In this document: one piece after another, positions 7,297-13,481 of the stretch
Layout of the letters: every line of letters starts with the position of its first letter
Position numbering within the stretch: position 1 is the stretch's first letter
NCBI GenBank assembly: GCA_031389585.1
Contig: JANMSS010000046.1
Coordinates: forward strand, 1-13,481
Reading direction: 5' to 3'
Origin: CADEEN01 sp031389585
GTDB lineage: Bacteria; Pseudomonadota; Gammaproteobacteria; Burkholderiales; Burkholderiaceae_C
DNA length: 13,481 nucleotides
Notes under the pieces: generated by a model
Seen by the model: only the letters and a program-made list of their open reading frames with translations
Databases searched by the model: none
Told to the model about the DNA's origin: nothing
Program-made: the position numbers and the translations under genes

Positions 7297-10235
7297 GGCT
7301 GTGCATCGAGTGAAGAGGCCAAGCGTAGCGGGTTCTCCGATTGCACCACGGCGCACGGCGCGTGGCGCGCCAGCAGCGGGCCCAGAAAGCGCCCGGTGTG
7401 ACTGCCTTCATGGGCCGCGACCACTTCTGGCGTACCAACGATCACCACCTGGCCGCCGCCACCCCCGCCCTCGGGGCCCATGTCGATGATCCAGTCGGCG
7501 GTCTTGATCACATCCAGGTTGTGCTCGATGACGACGATGGTGTTGCCGGCGTCGCGCAACTGGTGCAGCACCTTGAGCAACAACTCGATGTCGGCGAAAT
7601 GCAGCCCGGTGGTCGGCTCGTCCAGGATGTACAGCGTGCGCCCGGTGTCGCGCTTGCTCAGCTCCAGGGCCAGCTTGACGCGCTGCGCCTCGCCGCCCGA
7701 CAGGGTGGTCGCGCTCTGGCCTAGCGTGATGTAGCCCAGGCCCACGTCGAGCAGCGTCTGCAGCTTACGCGCGATGCTGGGGACTGCGGCGAAGAAGTTG
7801 AATGCATCCTCGACCGTCATGCCCAGCACCGCCGTAATGTGCTTACCCTTGTAGAGGATCTCGAGCGTCTCGCGGTTGTAGCGCGCGCCATGGCAGACAT
7901 CGCAGGGTACGTACACGTCGGGCAGGAAATGCATCTCGACCTTGAGCACACCGTCGCCCTGGCAGGCCTCGCAGCGCCCGCCGGCCACGTTGAACGAAAA
8001 CCGCCCCGGCCCGTAACCGCGCTCGCGCGCCGCCGGCACTTCGGCAAACAGCTCGCGGATCGGCGTGAACAGCCCGGTGTAGGTCGCTGGGTTGCTGCGC
8101 GGCGTGCGGCCGATCGGGCTCTGATCGACGTTGATGACCTTGTCCAGCGCCTCCAAGCCCTCGATTGCGTCATGCGGCGCCGGCTCGGCGTGGCTTGAGT
8201 AGAGCTTCTTGGCCACTGCCGTGTACAGGGTGTCGTTGACCAGCGTGCTCTTGCCCGAACCCGACACGCCCGTGACGCAGGTGAACAGGCCGACCGGGAT
8301 CTCAACGCGGATGCCCCGCAGGTTGTTGCCGCGTGCGTTGACGATGACCAGGCGCTGTGGATCGGTGATGCCCTGCTGCGTGATGCGCTTGAACGGCACT
8401 GCGATGCGCAACACGCCGCCGAGGTAGCGTCCGGTCAGCGATTCGGCGTTGGCCGCCACCTCGTCGGGCGTGCCCTGCGCGATCACGCGACCACCGTGCA
8501 CGCCGGCGCCCAGGCCCATGTCGACCACATGGTCGGCACTGCGGATCATGTCTTCGTCGTGCTCCACGACCAGCACGCTGTTGCCGAGATCACGCAGGCG
8601 GCGCAGGGTCGCAATCAGGCGCTCGTTATCGCGCTGGTGCAGGCCGATGCTGGGCTCGTCGAGCACGTACATGACGCCCGTCAGGCCCGAGCCGATCTGC
8701 GACGCCAGCCGAATGCGCTGGGCTTCGCCGCCCGACAATGTGTCGGCGTTGCGATCCAGGCTGAGGTAGTTCAGACCCACATCGTTGAGGAACTTCAGCC
8801 GTGATCGGATTTCGCGCATCACTTTTTCCGCGATGTCGGCCTTGTTGCCGACCAGCTGCAAGGACTCGAAGTAGGCCAGACACTCGGCCAGCGTGGCATG
8901 TTCGACCTCGTAGATCGGCAAACCACGCACTGCCGCGTCGTCGCCCTGCAGGAACACATGGCGCGCTTCGCGCTTCAAGCGTGTGCCGCGGCAGTCGGGG
9001 CAGGGCTTGGCGGCCTGGTAGCGCGCCAGGTCTTCACGCACCGCGGCCGAATCGGTTTCGCGCCAGCGCCGCTCGAAGGTCGGAATCACGCCCTCGAAGG
9101 GGTGAAAGCGTTTGACCGATCGCTTGCGCCCGGCAGCCCCGTCAGCCTGGTAGACGAAAGCGATTTCGGTCGTGCCCGAGCCGTGCAGCAGCACCTGTTG
9201 GTGCTCACTGGCAAGCTGATCGAAGGGCGTCTCGAGATCAAAGCCATAGTGCTTGGCCACACTCTCCAGCAAACCATGCGTGTAGGCGTTGCGGCGGTCC
9301 CAGCCCTTGACGGCGCCGCTGGCCAGCGACAACGTTGGGAAGGCCACCACCCGCTCGGGGTCGAAAGCCGTCACGTGGCCCAGGCCGTCGCAGCTCGGGC
9401 AGGCGCCAACCGGCGAGTTGAACGAGAACAGCCTGGGTTCGAGTTCAGGCAGCGAGTAACTGCAGACCGGACAGCCAAACTTGCTGGAGAACAAATGTTC
9501 GCGACCGCTGTCGAGTTCGAGCGCCAACGCGCGGCCATCGGCAATGCGCAGTGCGGCCTCGAAGCTTTCGGACAGCCGCTGCTGTTGGCCTTGGCGGGTC
9601 TTGACGCGGTCGATCACGACATCGATATCGTGCTTCTCGGCCTTTTTTAGCTTGGGCAACTCGGCGGCTTCGAGCACTGCGCCGTCAACGCGAAAGCGCA
9701 CATAGCCTTGCGCCTGCATGTCGGCGAACAGATCGGCGAACTCGCCCTTGCGGTCGCGCACAACCGGCGCCAGGATCGCCAATCGCGTCTCCTCGGGCAG
9801 CGCCAGCACGGCATCGACCATCTGGGCCACGCTTTGCGCCTGCAGCGCCACATCATGGTCGGGGCAGAAAGGTGTGCCGGCGCGGGCGTACAGCAGGCGC
9901 AGGTAGTCGTGGATCTCGGTGATCGTGCCGACGGTCGAGCGCGGGTTGTGCGAAGTGGCCTTCTGCTCGATGCTGATCGCAGGTGACAGGCCTTCGATGA
10001 CATCGACGTCGGGCTTTTCCATCAGCTGCAGGAACTGCCGCGCGTAGGCGCTCAGGCTTTCGACATAGCGGCGCTGGCCTTCGGCATACAGCGTGTCAAA
10101 CGCCAGGCTCGACTTGCCCGACCCCGACAGCCCGGTGATCACCACCAGCGCATCGCGCGGGATGTCCAGGTCGATGTTCTTCAGGTTGTGCGTGCGTGCG
10201 CCGCGGATGCGGAGCTGGGTGCGGTCAGGTGGCAT
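7293..10235 (-). CDS. uvrA: Excinuclease ABC subunit A (UvrA)
   Basis: This is a 980-residue ATPase that recognises damaged DNA and loads UvrB in nucleotide excision repair. Seen in order: first Walker A GLSGSGKSS at 35-43; the UvrB-binding and insertion region; zinc module CPVC...CPSC (C255, C258, C279, C282); CPDC at 412-415; first ABC signature LSGGEAQR at 500-507 and Walker B VMYVLDEPS at 521-529; second Walker A GVSGSGKST at 656-664; zinc module CEAC...CDVC (C755, C758, C778, C781); second LSGGEAQR at 845-852 and Walker B LYILDEPTT at 868-876. It is complete and longer than E. coli UvrA (940), with a tail of about 23 residues after HTGRFLGPLLAR. A glycine run (GGGGGG) lies near 923-928. 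Its TGA overlaps the ATG of the isomerase-like gene. No LexA box was found upstream. Confidence 0.98.
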   Translation of the reverse strand: MPPDRTQLRIRGARTHNLKNIDLDIPRDALVVITGLSGSGKSSLAFDTLYAEGQRRYVESLSAYARQFLQLMEKPDVDVIEGLSPAISIEQKATSHNPRSTVGTITEIHDYLRLLYARAGTPFCPDHDVALQAQSVAQMVDAVLALPEETRLAILAPVVRDRKGEFADLFADMQAQGYVRFRVDGAVLEAAELPKLKKAEKHDIDVVIDRVKTRQGQQQRLSESFEAALRIADGRALALELDSGREHLFSSKFGCPVCSYSLPELEPRLFSFNSPVGACPSCDGLGHVTAFDPERVVAFPTLSLASGAVKGWDRRNAYTHGLLESVAKHYGFDLETPFDQLASEHQQVLLHGSGTTEIAFVYQADGAAGRKRSVKRFHPFEGVIPTFERRWRETDSAAVREDLARYQAAKPCPDCRGTRLKREARHVFLQGDDAAVRGLPIYEVEHATLAECLAYFESLQLVGNKADIAEKVMREIRSRLKFLNDVGLNYLSLDRNADTLSGGEAQRIRLASQIGSGLTGVMYVLDEPSIGLHQRDNERLIATLRRLRDLGNSVLVVEHDEDMIRSADHVVDMGLGAGVHGGRVIAQGTPDEVAANAESLTGRYLGGVLRIAVPFKRITQQGITDPQRLVIVNARGNNLRGIRVEIPVGLFTCVTGVSGSGKSTLVNDTLYTAVAKKLYSSHAEPAPHDAIEGLEALDKVINVDQSPIGRTPRSNPATYTGLFTPIRELFAEVPAARERGYGPGRFSFNVAGGRCEACQGDGVLKVEMHFLPDVYVPCDVCHGARYNRETLEILYKGKHITAVLGMTVEDAFNFFAAVPSIARKLQTLLDVGLGYITLGQSATTLSGGEAQRVKLALELSKRDTGRTLYILDEPTTGLHFADIELLLKVLHQLRDAGNTIVVIEHNLDVIKTADWIIDMGPEGGGGGGQVVIVGTPEVVAAHEGSHTGRFLGPLLARHAPCAVVQSENPLRLASSLDAQP

Positions 10236-10259
10236 GTCGATTCACAGGGCGAATCGAGC

Positions 10260-10289
10260 ATTATCGACAGTGCCGCCGTCCGCCCGCAA
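10260..10289 (-). promoter_or_regulatory. Candidate uvrA promoter
   Basis: Read on the minus strand, TTGCGG (10289-10284) and GATAAT (10265-10260) are 18 bases apart, with GATAAT matching 5 of 6 consensus positions. It lies about 25 bases upstream of the uvrA ATG. The -35 is weak (3 of 6). Confidence 0.4.
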
Positions 10290-10306
10290 TGGACGCCTCA
10301 GGCCAG

Positions 10307-10337
10307 CGCCGGGCCGCTTCCAAGCCTGTCCTGAGCC
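10307..10337 (+). repeat. Left arm of a 31-bp inverted repeat flanking the sigma-partner gene
   Basis: The arm contains CCAAGCCTGTCCTGAGCC at its right end. It matches the reverse complement of 11666-11696 at 30 of 31 positions (the only mismatch is T/C at 10319). The two arms enclose about 1.33 kb that holds the whole gene at 10456-11619. Confidence 0.88.
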
Positions 10338-10394
10338 CTGTATTCCCGATCATCCTGAGCTTGTGTTTCCGGTCATCCTGAGCTTGTCGAAGGA
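10329..10394 (+). repeat. Three tandem TCCTGAGC units (Burkholderiales-type intergenic repeat)
   Basis: TCCTGAGC occurs at 10329-10336, 10353-10360 and 10376-10383, at spacings of 24 and 23 bases. The last two share CATCCTGAGCTTGT exactly, and the third continues as CGAAGGAAGG. The TCCTGAGC(T/C)TGTCGAAGG form is a familiar high-copy intergenic sequence in this group. The related copy at 11658-11674 is in the opposite orientation. Confidence 0.8.
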
Positions 10395-10411
10395 AGGAAG
10401 GGCGGCCAGAG

Positions 10412-10447
10412 CTCCCCCTGGGGGACGCGAGCGCAGCGAGTTAGGGG
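10412..10447 (+). repeat. Palindromic GC-rich intergenic repeat
   Basis: CTCCCCCTGGGGGAC (near-perfect palindrome TCCCCC-T-GGGGGA at 10413-10425) is followed by GCGAGCGCAGCGAGTTAGGGG. The composition and layout resemble repeated intergenic elements of Burkholderiales. This is from memory of the pattern, not a search. It lies directly after the stop of the sigma-partner gene, on its downstream side. Confidence 0.45.
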
Positions 10448-10455
10448 TCGTCAAT

Positions 10456-11619
10456 TCACCAGCGCGCCAATGCCGCCTGCCATTCGCGCAGGGTTTCAGC
10501 CGCGATCGGCGCGCGCCAGGCCACGCCGTTGGCATCTCGCCAGACCACTGCCAGCGGCTCGAAGGCGAGGCTGCCACGCAACGCGCCATCGATCAACAAC
10601 GCCAGCGTCGGGCCCTCGGCGCCACTCGATGATCCGGTGGCCGCCAGTTGCCAACGCCCCTGGGTCGCGCGGGCCAGCGCCGACCACCAGTCGCGTTGCG
10701 CAGCGTCGTGCGCGGCAAGCCGCTGCGCGCCGATTCGCCAGCGCACCCGCGCGGCATCGACATTCATCGCGGCGTTGATCTCGGCCGCGGCGGGCACCAG
10801 CGGCGCCGCCGACGCCAACGCCGCAGCGCCCAACGCCGTGGTGGCCATTTCGCTTCGCGCTCGCGCGGCTGCAGGCGCTGGCGCGGGGGCGCCCGCAGTC
10901 GCGGGATCGGCAAGTGATTTGGCGCGCGCGTCACGCTGCAGTGACGCGCTGCGTGGCATCGCTTCTGCGGGCGCGGGCGCAGGTCCCGGAGCCAGCACGA
11001 CGCTAGGCGGCGCCGGTGGCACGTCCGCCGGCGGCGATGCGACCGCCGTAGCTGCGTCCCGGCGGGCCTCGGTTTCCTGCAGCGCCTGTTGACGCACCGG
11101 CGCGGCTGCGGTGGACGTCGGTGCCGTCGCCTCGGCCGCATTGGCAAGCGGTCTCTCGTTTGCACTCGGTCGCGGCCGCGCGGAAGTCGCTCGCTGCCCG
11201 GATGCCACGGCCTCGCGCGCGGGCGCACCCGGCTGCACCGCCTTCGGCAGCGGCGCTTCTGCCATGGCGCCGCTGGCCACGCTCGCATCGGCGTTCGGCG
11301 TGGCCGCCGGCGTCGGCCGCAGGCCAGGCGTGGCATCGGGCAGGTTCTGCGCACCCCACATCACACCGATCAGCGTGGCCATCGCCAGCGTGCCAAAGGC
11401 CGCCATCGGCGCGGGTTGCCACAGCCGGTGCAATGCCGCGCGCAGGCCGTCATGCCACGTCGGACGGCCCATCGGCGACGATCCCACGGCCTGATTCGCC
11501 TGGCCGAGGATGGCGGCCGTCACCTGCGCGGGTGGCCGCACGTCGCGATCAGGCGCATGGCGCAGCGCGGCCAACAGGTGCGCGTCTCGCGCGTCATCCA
11601 GGTCTGGCTCGTGGCTCAT
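10456..11619 (-). CDS. Ala/Pro-rich single-pass membrane protein downstream of the ECF sigma factor (candidate anti-sigma factor)
   Basis: This is a 387-residue protein of unknown function. Seen: a soluble N-terminal part (1-70) with DAHLLAALRHAPDRDVRPPAQ and VTAAILGQANQAVG; one membrane segment at about 71-90 (APMAAFGTLAMATLIGVMW), predicting a cytoplasmic N-terminus; a low-complexity Ala/Pro stretch at about 95-275; and a compact C-terminal part (about 285-387) with RVRWRIGAQRLAAHDAAQRDWW, LALLIDGALRGSLAFEPLAVVWRD and WRAPIAAETLREWQAALARW. It follows the sigma factor gene by 79 bases with its own strong Shine-Dalgarno (GGAGGTT, 5 bases before the ATG). Its position and topology fit an anti-sigma factor or membrane regulator, but it lacks the HxxxCxxC zinc motif of ZAS-type anti-sigmas. 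The role is inference. Confidence 0.75.
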   Translation of the reverse strand: MSHEPDLDDARDAHLLAALRHAPDRDVRPPAQVTAAILGQANQAVGSSPMGRPTWHDGLRAALHRLWQPAPMAAFGTLAMATLIGVMWGAQNLPDATPGLRPTPAATPNADASVASGAMAEAPLPKAVQPGAPAREAVASGQRATSARPRPSANERPLANAAEATAPTSTAAAPVRQQALQETEARRDAATAVASPPADVPPAPPSVVLAPGPAPAPAEAMPRSASLQRDARAKSLADPATAGAPAPAPAAARARSEMATTALGAAALASAAPLVPAAAEINAAMNVDAARVRWRIGAQRLAAHDAAQRDWWSALARATQGRWQLAATGSSSGAEGPTLALLIDGALRGSLAFEPLAVVWRDANGVAWRAPIAAETLREWQAALARW

Positions 11620-11624
11620 CAGGC

Positions 11625-11631
11625 AACCTCC
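11625..11631 (-). promoter_or_regulatory. Strong Shine-Dalgarno of the sigma-partner gene
   Basis: On the minus strand GGAGGTT stands 5 bases before the ATG at 11619. It is far stronger than any site before the sigma factor gene, suggesting that the partner protein is made in excess, as expected for an inhibitor. Confidence 0.75.
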
Positions 11632-11665
11632 ATGCTTCGCACTGCGGTATTCGCCCCTTCGACCA

Positions 11666-11696
11666 GGCTCAGGACAGGCTTGGGAGCGGCCCGGCG
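11666..11696 (-). repeat. Right arm of the 31-bp inverted repeat
   Basis: This is the reverse complement of 10307-10337 with one mismatch. It lies in the 79-base gap between the sigma factor stop (11699) and the partner gene start (11619). Together with adjacent TTCGACCAGG on its left it forms another copy of the TCCTGAGCCTG-TCGAAGG type repeat. Confidence 0.88.
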
Positions 11697-11698
11697 TC

Positions 11699-12352
11699 TC
11701 ATGTCTCTTGCCCCTGTGGCAGGTAGGCGCCCATGCAGGTGCGCAGCTTGCTCATCGCGTAGCGCAGCCGGCTCTTGGCAGTCTCAAACCCGACTTCGAG
11801 CGCGCGCGCCAGCTCGTCGAGCGCCAGGCCGTCTTCGTGGTGCAGCAGGAAGGCGCTGCGCTGGACCGCGGGCAGCGCGTCCAGGCAGTCGAGCAGGCGC
11901 TGGCCAGCGGCGCGCCAGAAGGCGCGATCCTCGACCGAGCCTACAGGCGCAGGATCCGTCGCCGCCGGCCAGGCCTGCCATGCAGGCGCATCGCCCGCCG
12001 GCTGCCAGGGCTCGCGCGCATCGTGGTCGTCAGCCGCCGCATCCAAGGAGACCTCGCGCCCACTCTTGCGCAACTGGTCGATCGCACGGTGGTGCGCCAG
12101 CGTGAACAGCCAGGTGCGGAACGTCGCGCCCTGCGGTGACCAGCGCGCGCGCGCGTTGACCACCCGCAGCCAGGTGTCCTGGAACACCTCATCGGCCTGC
12201 GTGCCGGCCTCGCGTCCGAGCACGCGGCGCACGAAGCGGTACAGCGCGGCATGGTGGCGCGCGTACAGCTGCTCGAAAGCGCTCGCGTCGCCCAACGCGA
12301 AGGCGCGCATCAGGGCGTCGTCGTCGAGGTCGGCGTCACGGTTGTCGGTCAT
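11699..12352 (-). CDS. ECF (group IV) RNA polymerase sigma factor
   Basis: This is a 217-residue sigma-70 family factor with only regions 2 and 4. Seen: region 2 at about 18-95 with FEQLYARHHAALYRFVRRVLG, the core-binding DEVFQDTWLRVVNARARW and the -10-binding FRTWLFTLAHHRAIDQLRK; an acidic, Trp/Pro-rich linker (about 96-150) that is longer than usual; and region 4 at about 151-210 with LLDCLDALPAVQRSAFLLHHEDGL and the helix-turn-helix ALDELARALEVGFETAKSRLRYAMSKLR. The start is taken at the ATG 12352-12350 (MTDNRDADL); a TTG at 12379 would add nine basic residues and is less likely. No good Shine-Dalgarno is seen. The gene probably forms an operon with the membrane protein 79 bases downstream, which may hold it inactive. 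No autoregulatory ECF promoter could be read with confidence. Confidence 0.92.
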   Translation of the reverse strand: MTDNRDADLDDDALMRAFALGDASAFEQLYARHHAALYRFVRRVLGREAGTQADEVFQDTWLRVVNARARWSPQGATFRTWLFTLAHHRAIDQLRKSGREVSLDAAADDHDAREPWQPAGDAPAWQAWPAATDPAPVGSVEDRAFWRAAGQRLLDCLDALPAVQRSAFLLHHEDGLALDELARALEVGFETAKSRLRYAMSKLRTCMGAYLPQGQET

Positions 12353-12452
12353 CGGCAGGAGTGATTGTCGGCGTCGCAAGGCCTTGTACGGTTCAGCGCA
12401 GCCGATGGGGTTGGGCCCTGCGGCCGCGCCGCGGGCGCTGACCCCTTTCGCC

Positions 12453-12480
12453 CCCGCCGTTGCGGTTGCGTTGCGGCGGG
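12453..12480. repeat. Small GC-rich hairpin before the lipoprotein gene
   Basis: CCCGCCG at 12453-12459 and CGGCGGG at 12474-12480 form a perfect 7-bp stem with a 14-base loop, ending 14 bases before the lipoprotein ATG. It could affect translation, but in such GC-rich DNA it may be chance. Confidence 0.35.
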
Positions 12481-12494
12481 TTCATCATCCTGGC

Positions 12495-12872
12495 ATGACC
12501 CGCCCGCGCGCACCGATGGTGATTGCCACTGCCACGCTCGTGGCTGGCTGCTACGGTGGTCTGACGATCGGTTTCGGCCCAGGCGACGATGCGCCGAGCG
12601 TCAGCCTGGCCGCGTCGCCGGCCAGCGCCGCACCGGGCGAGCGCATCGGCCTGGTGGCCGCGGCCAGCGACGACTACCGGGTCGTCGACGTGGCCTTCTT
12701 CCGCATCGACATCGGCGGCAACACGCTGCTGGGCCGCGACACCAGCGCGCCCTACGCGCTCGAAACCGTGCTGCCCGCCGGCGCGAGCGGCCAGGTGCGG
12801 TACTTCGCCCAGGCGGTCGACGACGCGGGACAGGTGGGCGAGAGCCAGGTGGTGGCGGTGGCGGTGCGCTGA
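12495..12872 (+). CDS. Small lipoprotein with a bacterial Ig-like domain
   Basis: This is a 125-residue protein. Seen: a lipoprotein signal MTRPRAPMVIATATLVAGC with lipobox VAGC and the lipidated cysteine at C19; a short Gly-rich linker; and one beta-rich domain (about residues 33-125) with APGERIGLVAAASDD, VVDVAFFRIDIGGNTLLGRD, APYALETVLPAG and VRYFAQAVDDAGQVGESQ. This layout (changed residue, lGxDtsaPY, AxDxaGn) matches Ig-like fold domains of the Big_7 kind found in extracellular proteins. The frame is open far upstream, but only the ATG at 12495 yields a signal peptide. The gene is divergent from the sigma factor (142 bases between starts) and so could be a target of that factor, which is inference. 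The mature protein is one domain anchored in a membrane; its binding partner is unknown. Confidence 0.75.
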   Translation: MTRPRAPMVIATATLVAGCYGGLTIGFGPGDDAPSVSLAASPASAAPGERIGLVAAASDDYRVVDVAFFRIDIGGNTLLGRDTSAPYALETVLPAGASGQVRYFAQAVDDAGQVGESQVVAVAVR

Positions 12873-12891
12873 GGCGCTGCTGCCCTGGCAA

Positions 12892-13251
12892 CTATCGCGG
12901 CTCGTTGCGCGCGGGCAGATTGACCACCTTGGCGTCGGTGGCGTCGTAATTTTCGGCGCGCACCGCAGACGGCAGATCGACGCTGCGCAACATCGCCGGA
13001 GCGACATTCCAATGCCCACCATCTTCGGTGATCACGGTCACCGTCTTGCGGTTGTAGCGGGTCACGATGCCCGCCAGCACGCCCTGCCCCGGCGGCTCGA
13101 AGCGCACGCGCTGGCCGACCGAGAACTTCATCATCTGCTGGTGCGAACGCAGCGTCTGCACCATGCGCAGGCGTTCGACGATGCGGCGGTTGAGGTCGAT
13201 CAGCTCGGGCTCGCTGAGGCGGTCGATGTCGATGCGGGTGTCGTGGGGCAT
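12892..13251 (-). CDS. Conserved small protein with a coiled N-terminus and a KOW/SH3-like domain
   Basis: This is a 119-residue protein, likely cytoplasmic. Seen: an N-terminal helix IDIDRLSEPELIDLNRRIVERLRMVQ (about 7-32), which resembles a start found in a family of uncharacterised proteobacterial proteins; then a small beta-barrel-like part at about 42-91: FSVGQRVRFEPPGQG, AGIVTRYNRKTVTVITEDGGHWNVAPAML. The GQxVxF...GxVxxxNrKTVtV...W.V pattern is like KOW or SH3-type folds that bind RNA or protein. A charged tail follows. The start is the ATG at 13251; a longer frame to 13392 opens with TTG and crosses the divergent promoter region, so it is rejected. The gene converges on the lipoprotein gene (19-base gap). 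The function is not known. Confidence 0.75.
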   Translation of the reverse strand: MPHDTRIDIDRLSEPELIDLNRRIVERLRMVQTLRSHQQMMKFSVGQRVRFEPPGQGVLAGIVTRYNRKTVTVITEDGGHWNVAPAMLRSVDLPSAVRAENYDATDAKVVNLPARNEPR

Positions 13252-13306
13252 GAGCGCGGCATGAAGATGAATGGGGCGCGGAGGAGGAACCCTCCATCCT
13301 ATCGCT

Positions 13307-13326
13307 GACGTCTGGACGTCTATACT
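13307..13326 (+). promoter_or_regulatory. Promoter -10 box abutted by tandem GACGTC repeats
   Basis: GACGTCTG (13307-13314) and GACGTCTA (13315-13322) are tandem 8-base units matching at 7 of 8, each containing the palindrome GACGTC. The second unit runs into TATACT (13321-13326, 5 of 6 to TATAAT). There is no good -35 at 17 bases upstream. A transcript would start near 13333, leaving a leader of about 18 bases. The repeats cover the spacer and would suit an operator. Confidence 0.5.
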
Positions 13327-13350
13327 TTTCGCATCACTTCGAGAGGCCCC

Positions 13351-13481
13351 ATGCGCAGACGCCCAGGCGAGGTACGAGACGCCATCATTCAAGTTCTCGA
13401 GGAACGGCCTGCCGGCGGTTCGGTGAGCGAGATCGCTACCGGCGTCTCGGAGCTGATTGGAGACGTTCCGCCGTCGTCGAT
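13351..13481 (+). CDS. N-terminus of a winged-helix-like protein, possibly a DNA methyltransferase (runs off the right edge)
   Basis: The first 43 codons are visible. Seen: ATG at 13351 preceded by GAGAGG (13341-13346, spacing 4), and a basic start MRRRPGEVRDAIIQVLEE followed by SVSEIATGVSELIGDVPPSS. Two helices plus the 'PPSS' turn look like a small winged-helix/HTH unit. Similar starts (xGEVRDAI...I...V...G...PPSSVRSYL) are remembered from N-terminal domains of site-specific DNA methyltransferases and restriction-modification proteins. That assignment is from memory of the pattern only, because no catalytic motif (DPPY, FxGxG) is in the window. The gene has its own promoter with repeats and is divergent from the small protein gene at 13251. 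Confidence 0.55.
   Translation, partial: MRRRPGEVRDAIIQVLEERPAGGSVSEIATGVSELIGDVPPSS

Noticed and set aside
11089..12105. 338-codon plus-strand open frame opposite the sigma pair
   Set aside because: Arg/Pro/Gly-rich shadow crossing two well-supported minus-strand genes and the intergenic repeat.
12353..12420. Autoregulatory ECF promoter upstream of the sigma factor (TGAACC on the minus strand)
   Set aside because: No CGTC-type -10 follows at 15-17 bases, and a single half-motif is not enough.
11775..12494. Long upstream extension of the Ig-like lipoprotein frame
   Set aside because: It is antisense to the sigma factor gene and would remove the lipoprotein signal that the ATG at 12495 provides.
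13252..13392. Longer version of the KOW-like protein starting at 13392
   Set aside because: It starts with TTG, overlaps the divergent promoter and the start of the edge gene, and the extra residues look non-coding.

Overview
The window is GC-rich, densely packed bacterial chromosome that reads as Betaproteobacteria, order Burkholderiales. That placement is inference. It rests on the gene families (a lysine-rich SWIB protein, a PglL-type glycan ligase, an ECF sigma factor with an Ala/Pro-rich partner) and on intergenic repeats of the TCCTGAGCTTGTCGAAGG type. No rRNA, tRNA, CRISPR array, transposase or prophage block was seen.

Layout. Positions 1-387 (minus) hold the N-terminal part of a GDP-mannose 4,6-dehydratase. 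Divergent from it, 472-3320 (plus) holds a two-gene glycan unit: a WecA/MraY-type polyprenyl-phosphate sugar-phosphate transferase whose stop overlaps the GTG start of a PglL/O-antigen-ligase-type membrane protein. moaC (3313-3849, minus) converges on this unit with an 8-base overlap. A BepA-like periplasmic M48 metalloprotease with TPR-like repeats (3899-5503, plus) is divergent from moaC. A small holin-4_2-type membrane protein (5525-5884, minus) follows. A 298-base intergenic region then carries a 14-bp perfect inverted repeat, a pair of direct repeats and a candidate promoter. It leads into a histone-H1-like lysine-rich SWIB protein (6183-6620) that ends at a strong terminator.

The next block is on the minus strand. 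uvrA (7293-10235) is translationally coupled through ATGA to a DsbA-fold 2-hydroxychromene-2-carboxylate isomerase-like gene (6685-7296). Upstream of uvrA is a repeat-rich spacer, then an ECF sigma factor (11699-12352) followed by a single-pass Ala/Pro-rich membrane protein (10456-11619), which is a candidate regulator of that sigma factor. The membrane-protein gene is flanked by a nearly perfect 31-bp inverted repeat.

The right end carries a small Ig-like lipoprotein (12495-12872, plus), a conserved KOW/SH3-like small protein (12892-13251, minus) and the first 43 codons of a plus-strand gene with a winged-helix-like start (from 13351). This last gene resembles the N-terminus of some DNA methyltransferases and sits behind a good -10 box abutted by tandem GACGTC repeats.

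Functional themes are surface or protein glycosylation (left), envelope quality control, nucleotide excision repair, and an extracytoplasmic-stress-type regulatory pair. Most genes belong to familiar families. The least explained parts are the Ala/Pro-rich sigma partner with its flanking repeats, the structured leader region before the SWIB gene, and the edge gene with its repeat-bearing promoter.
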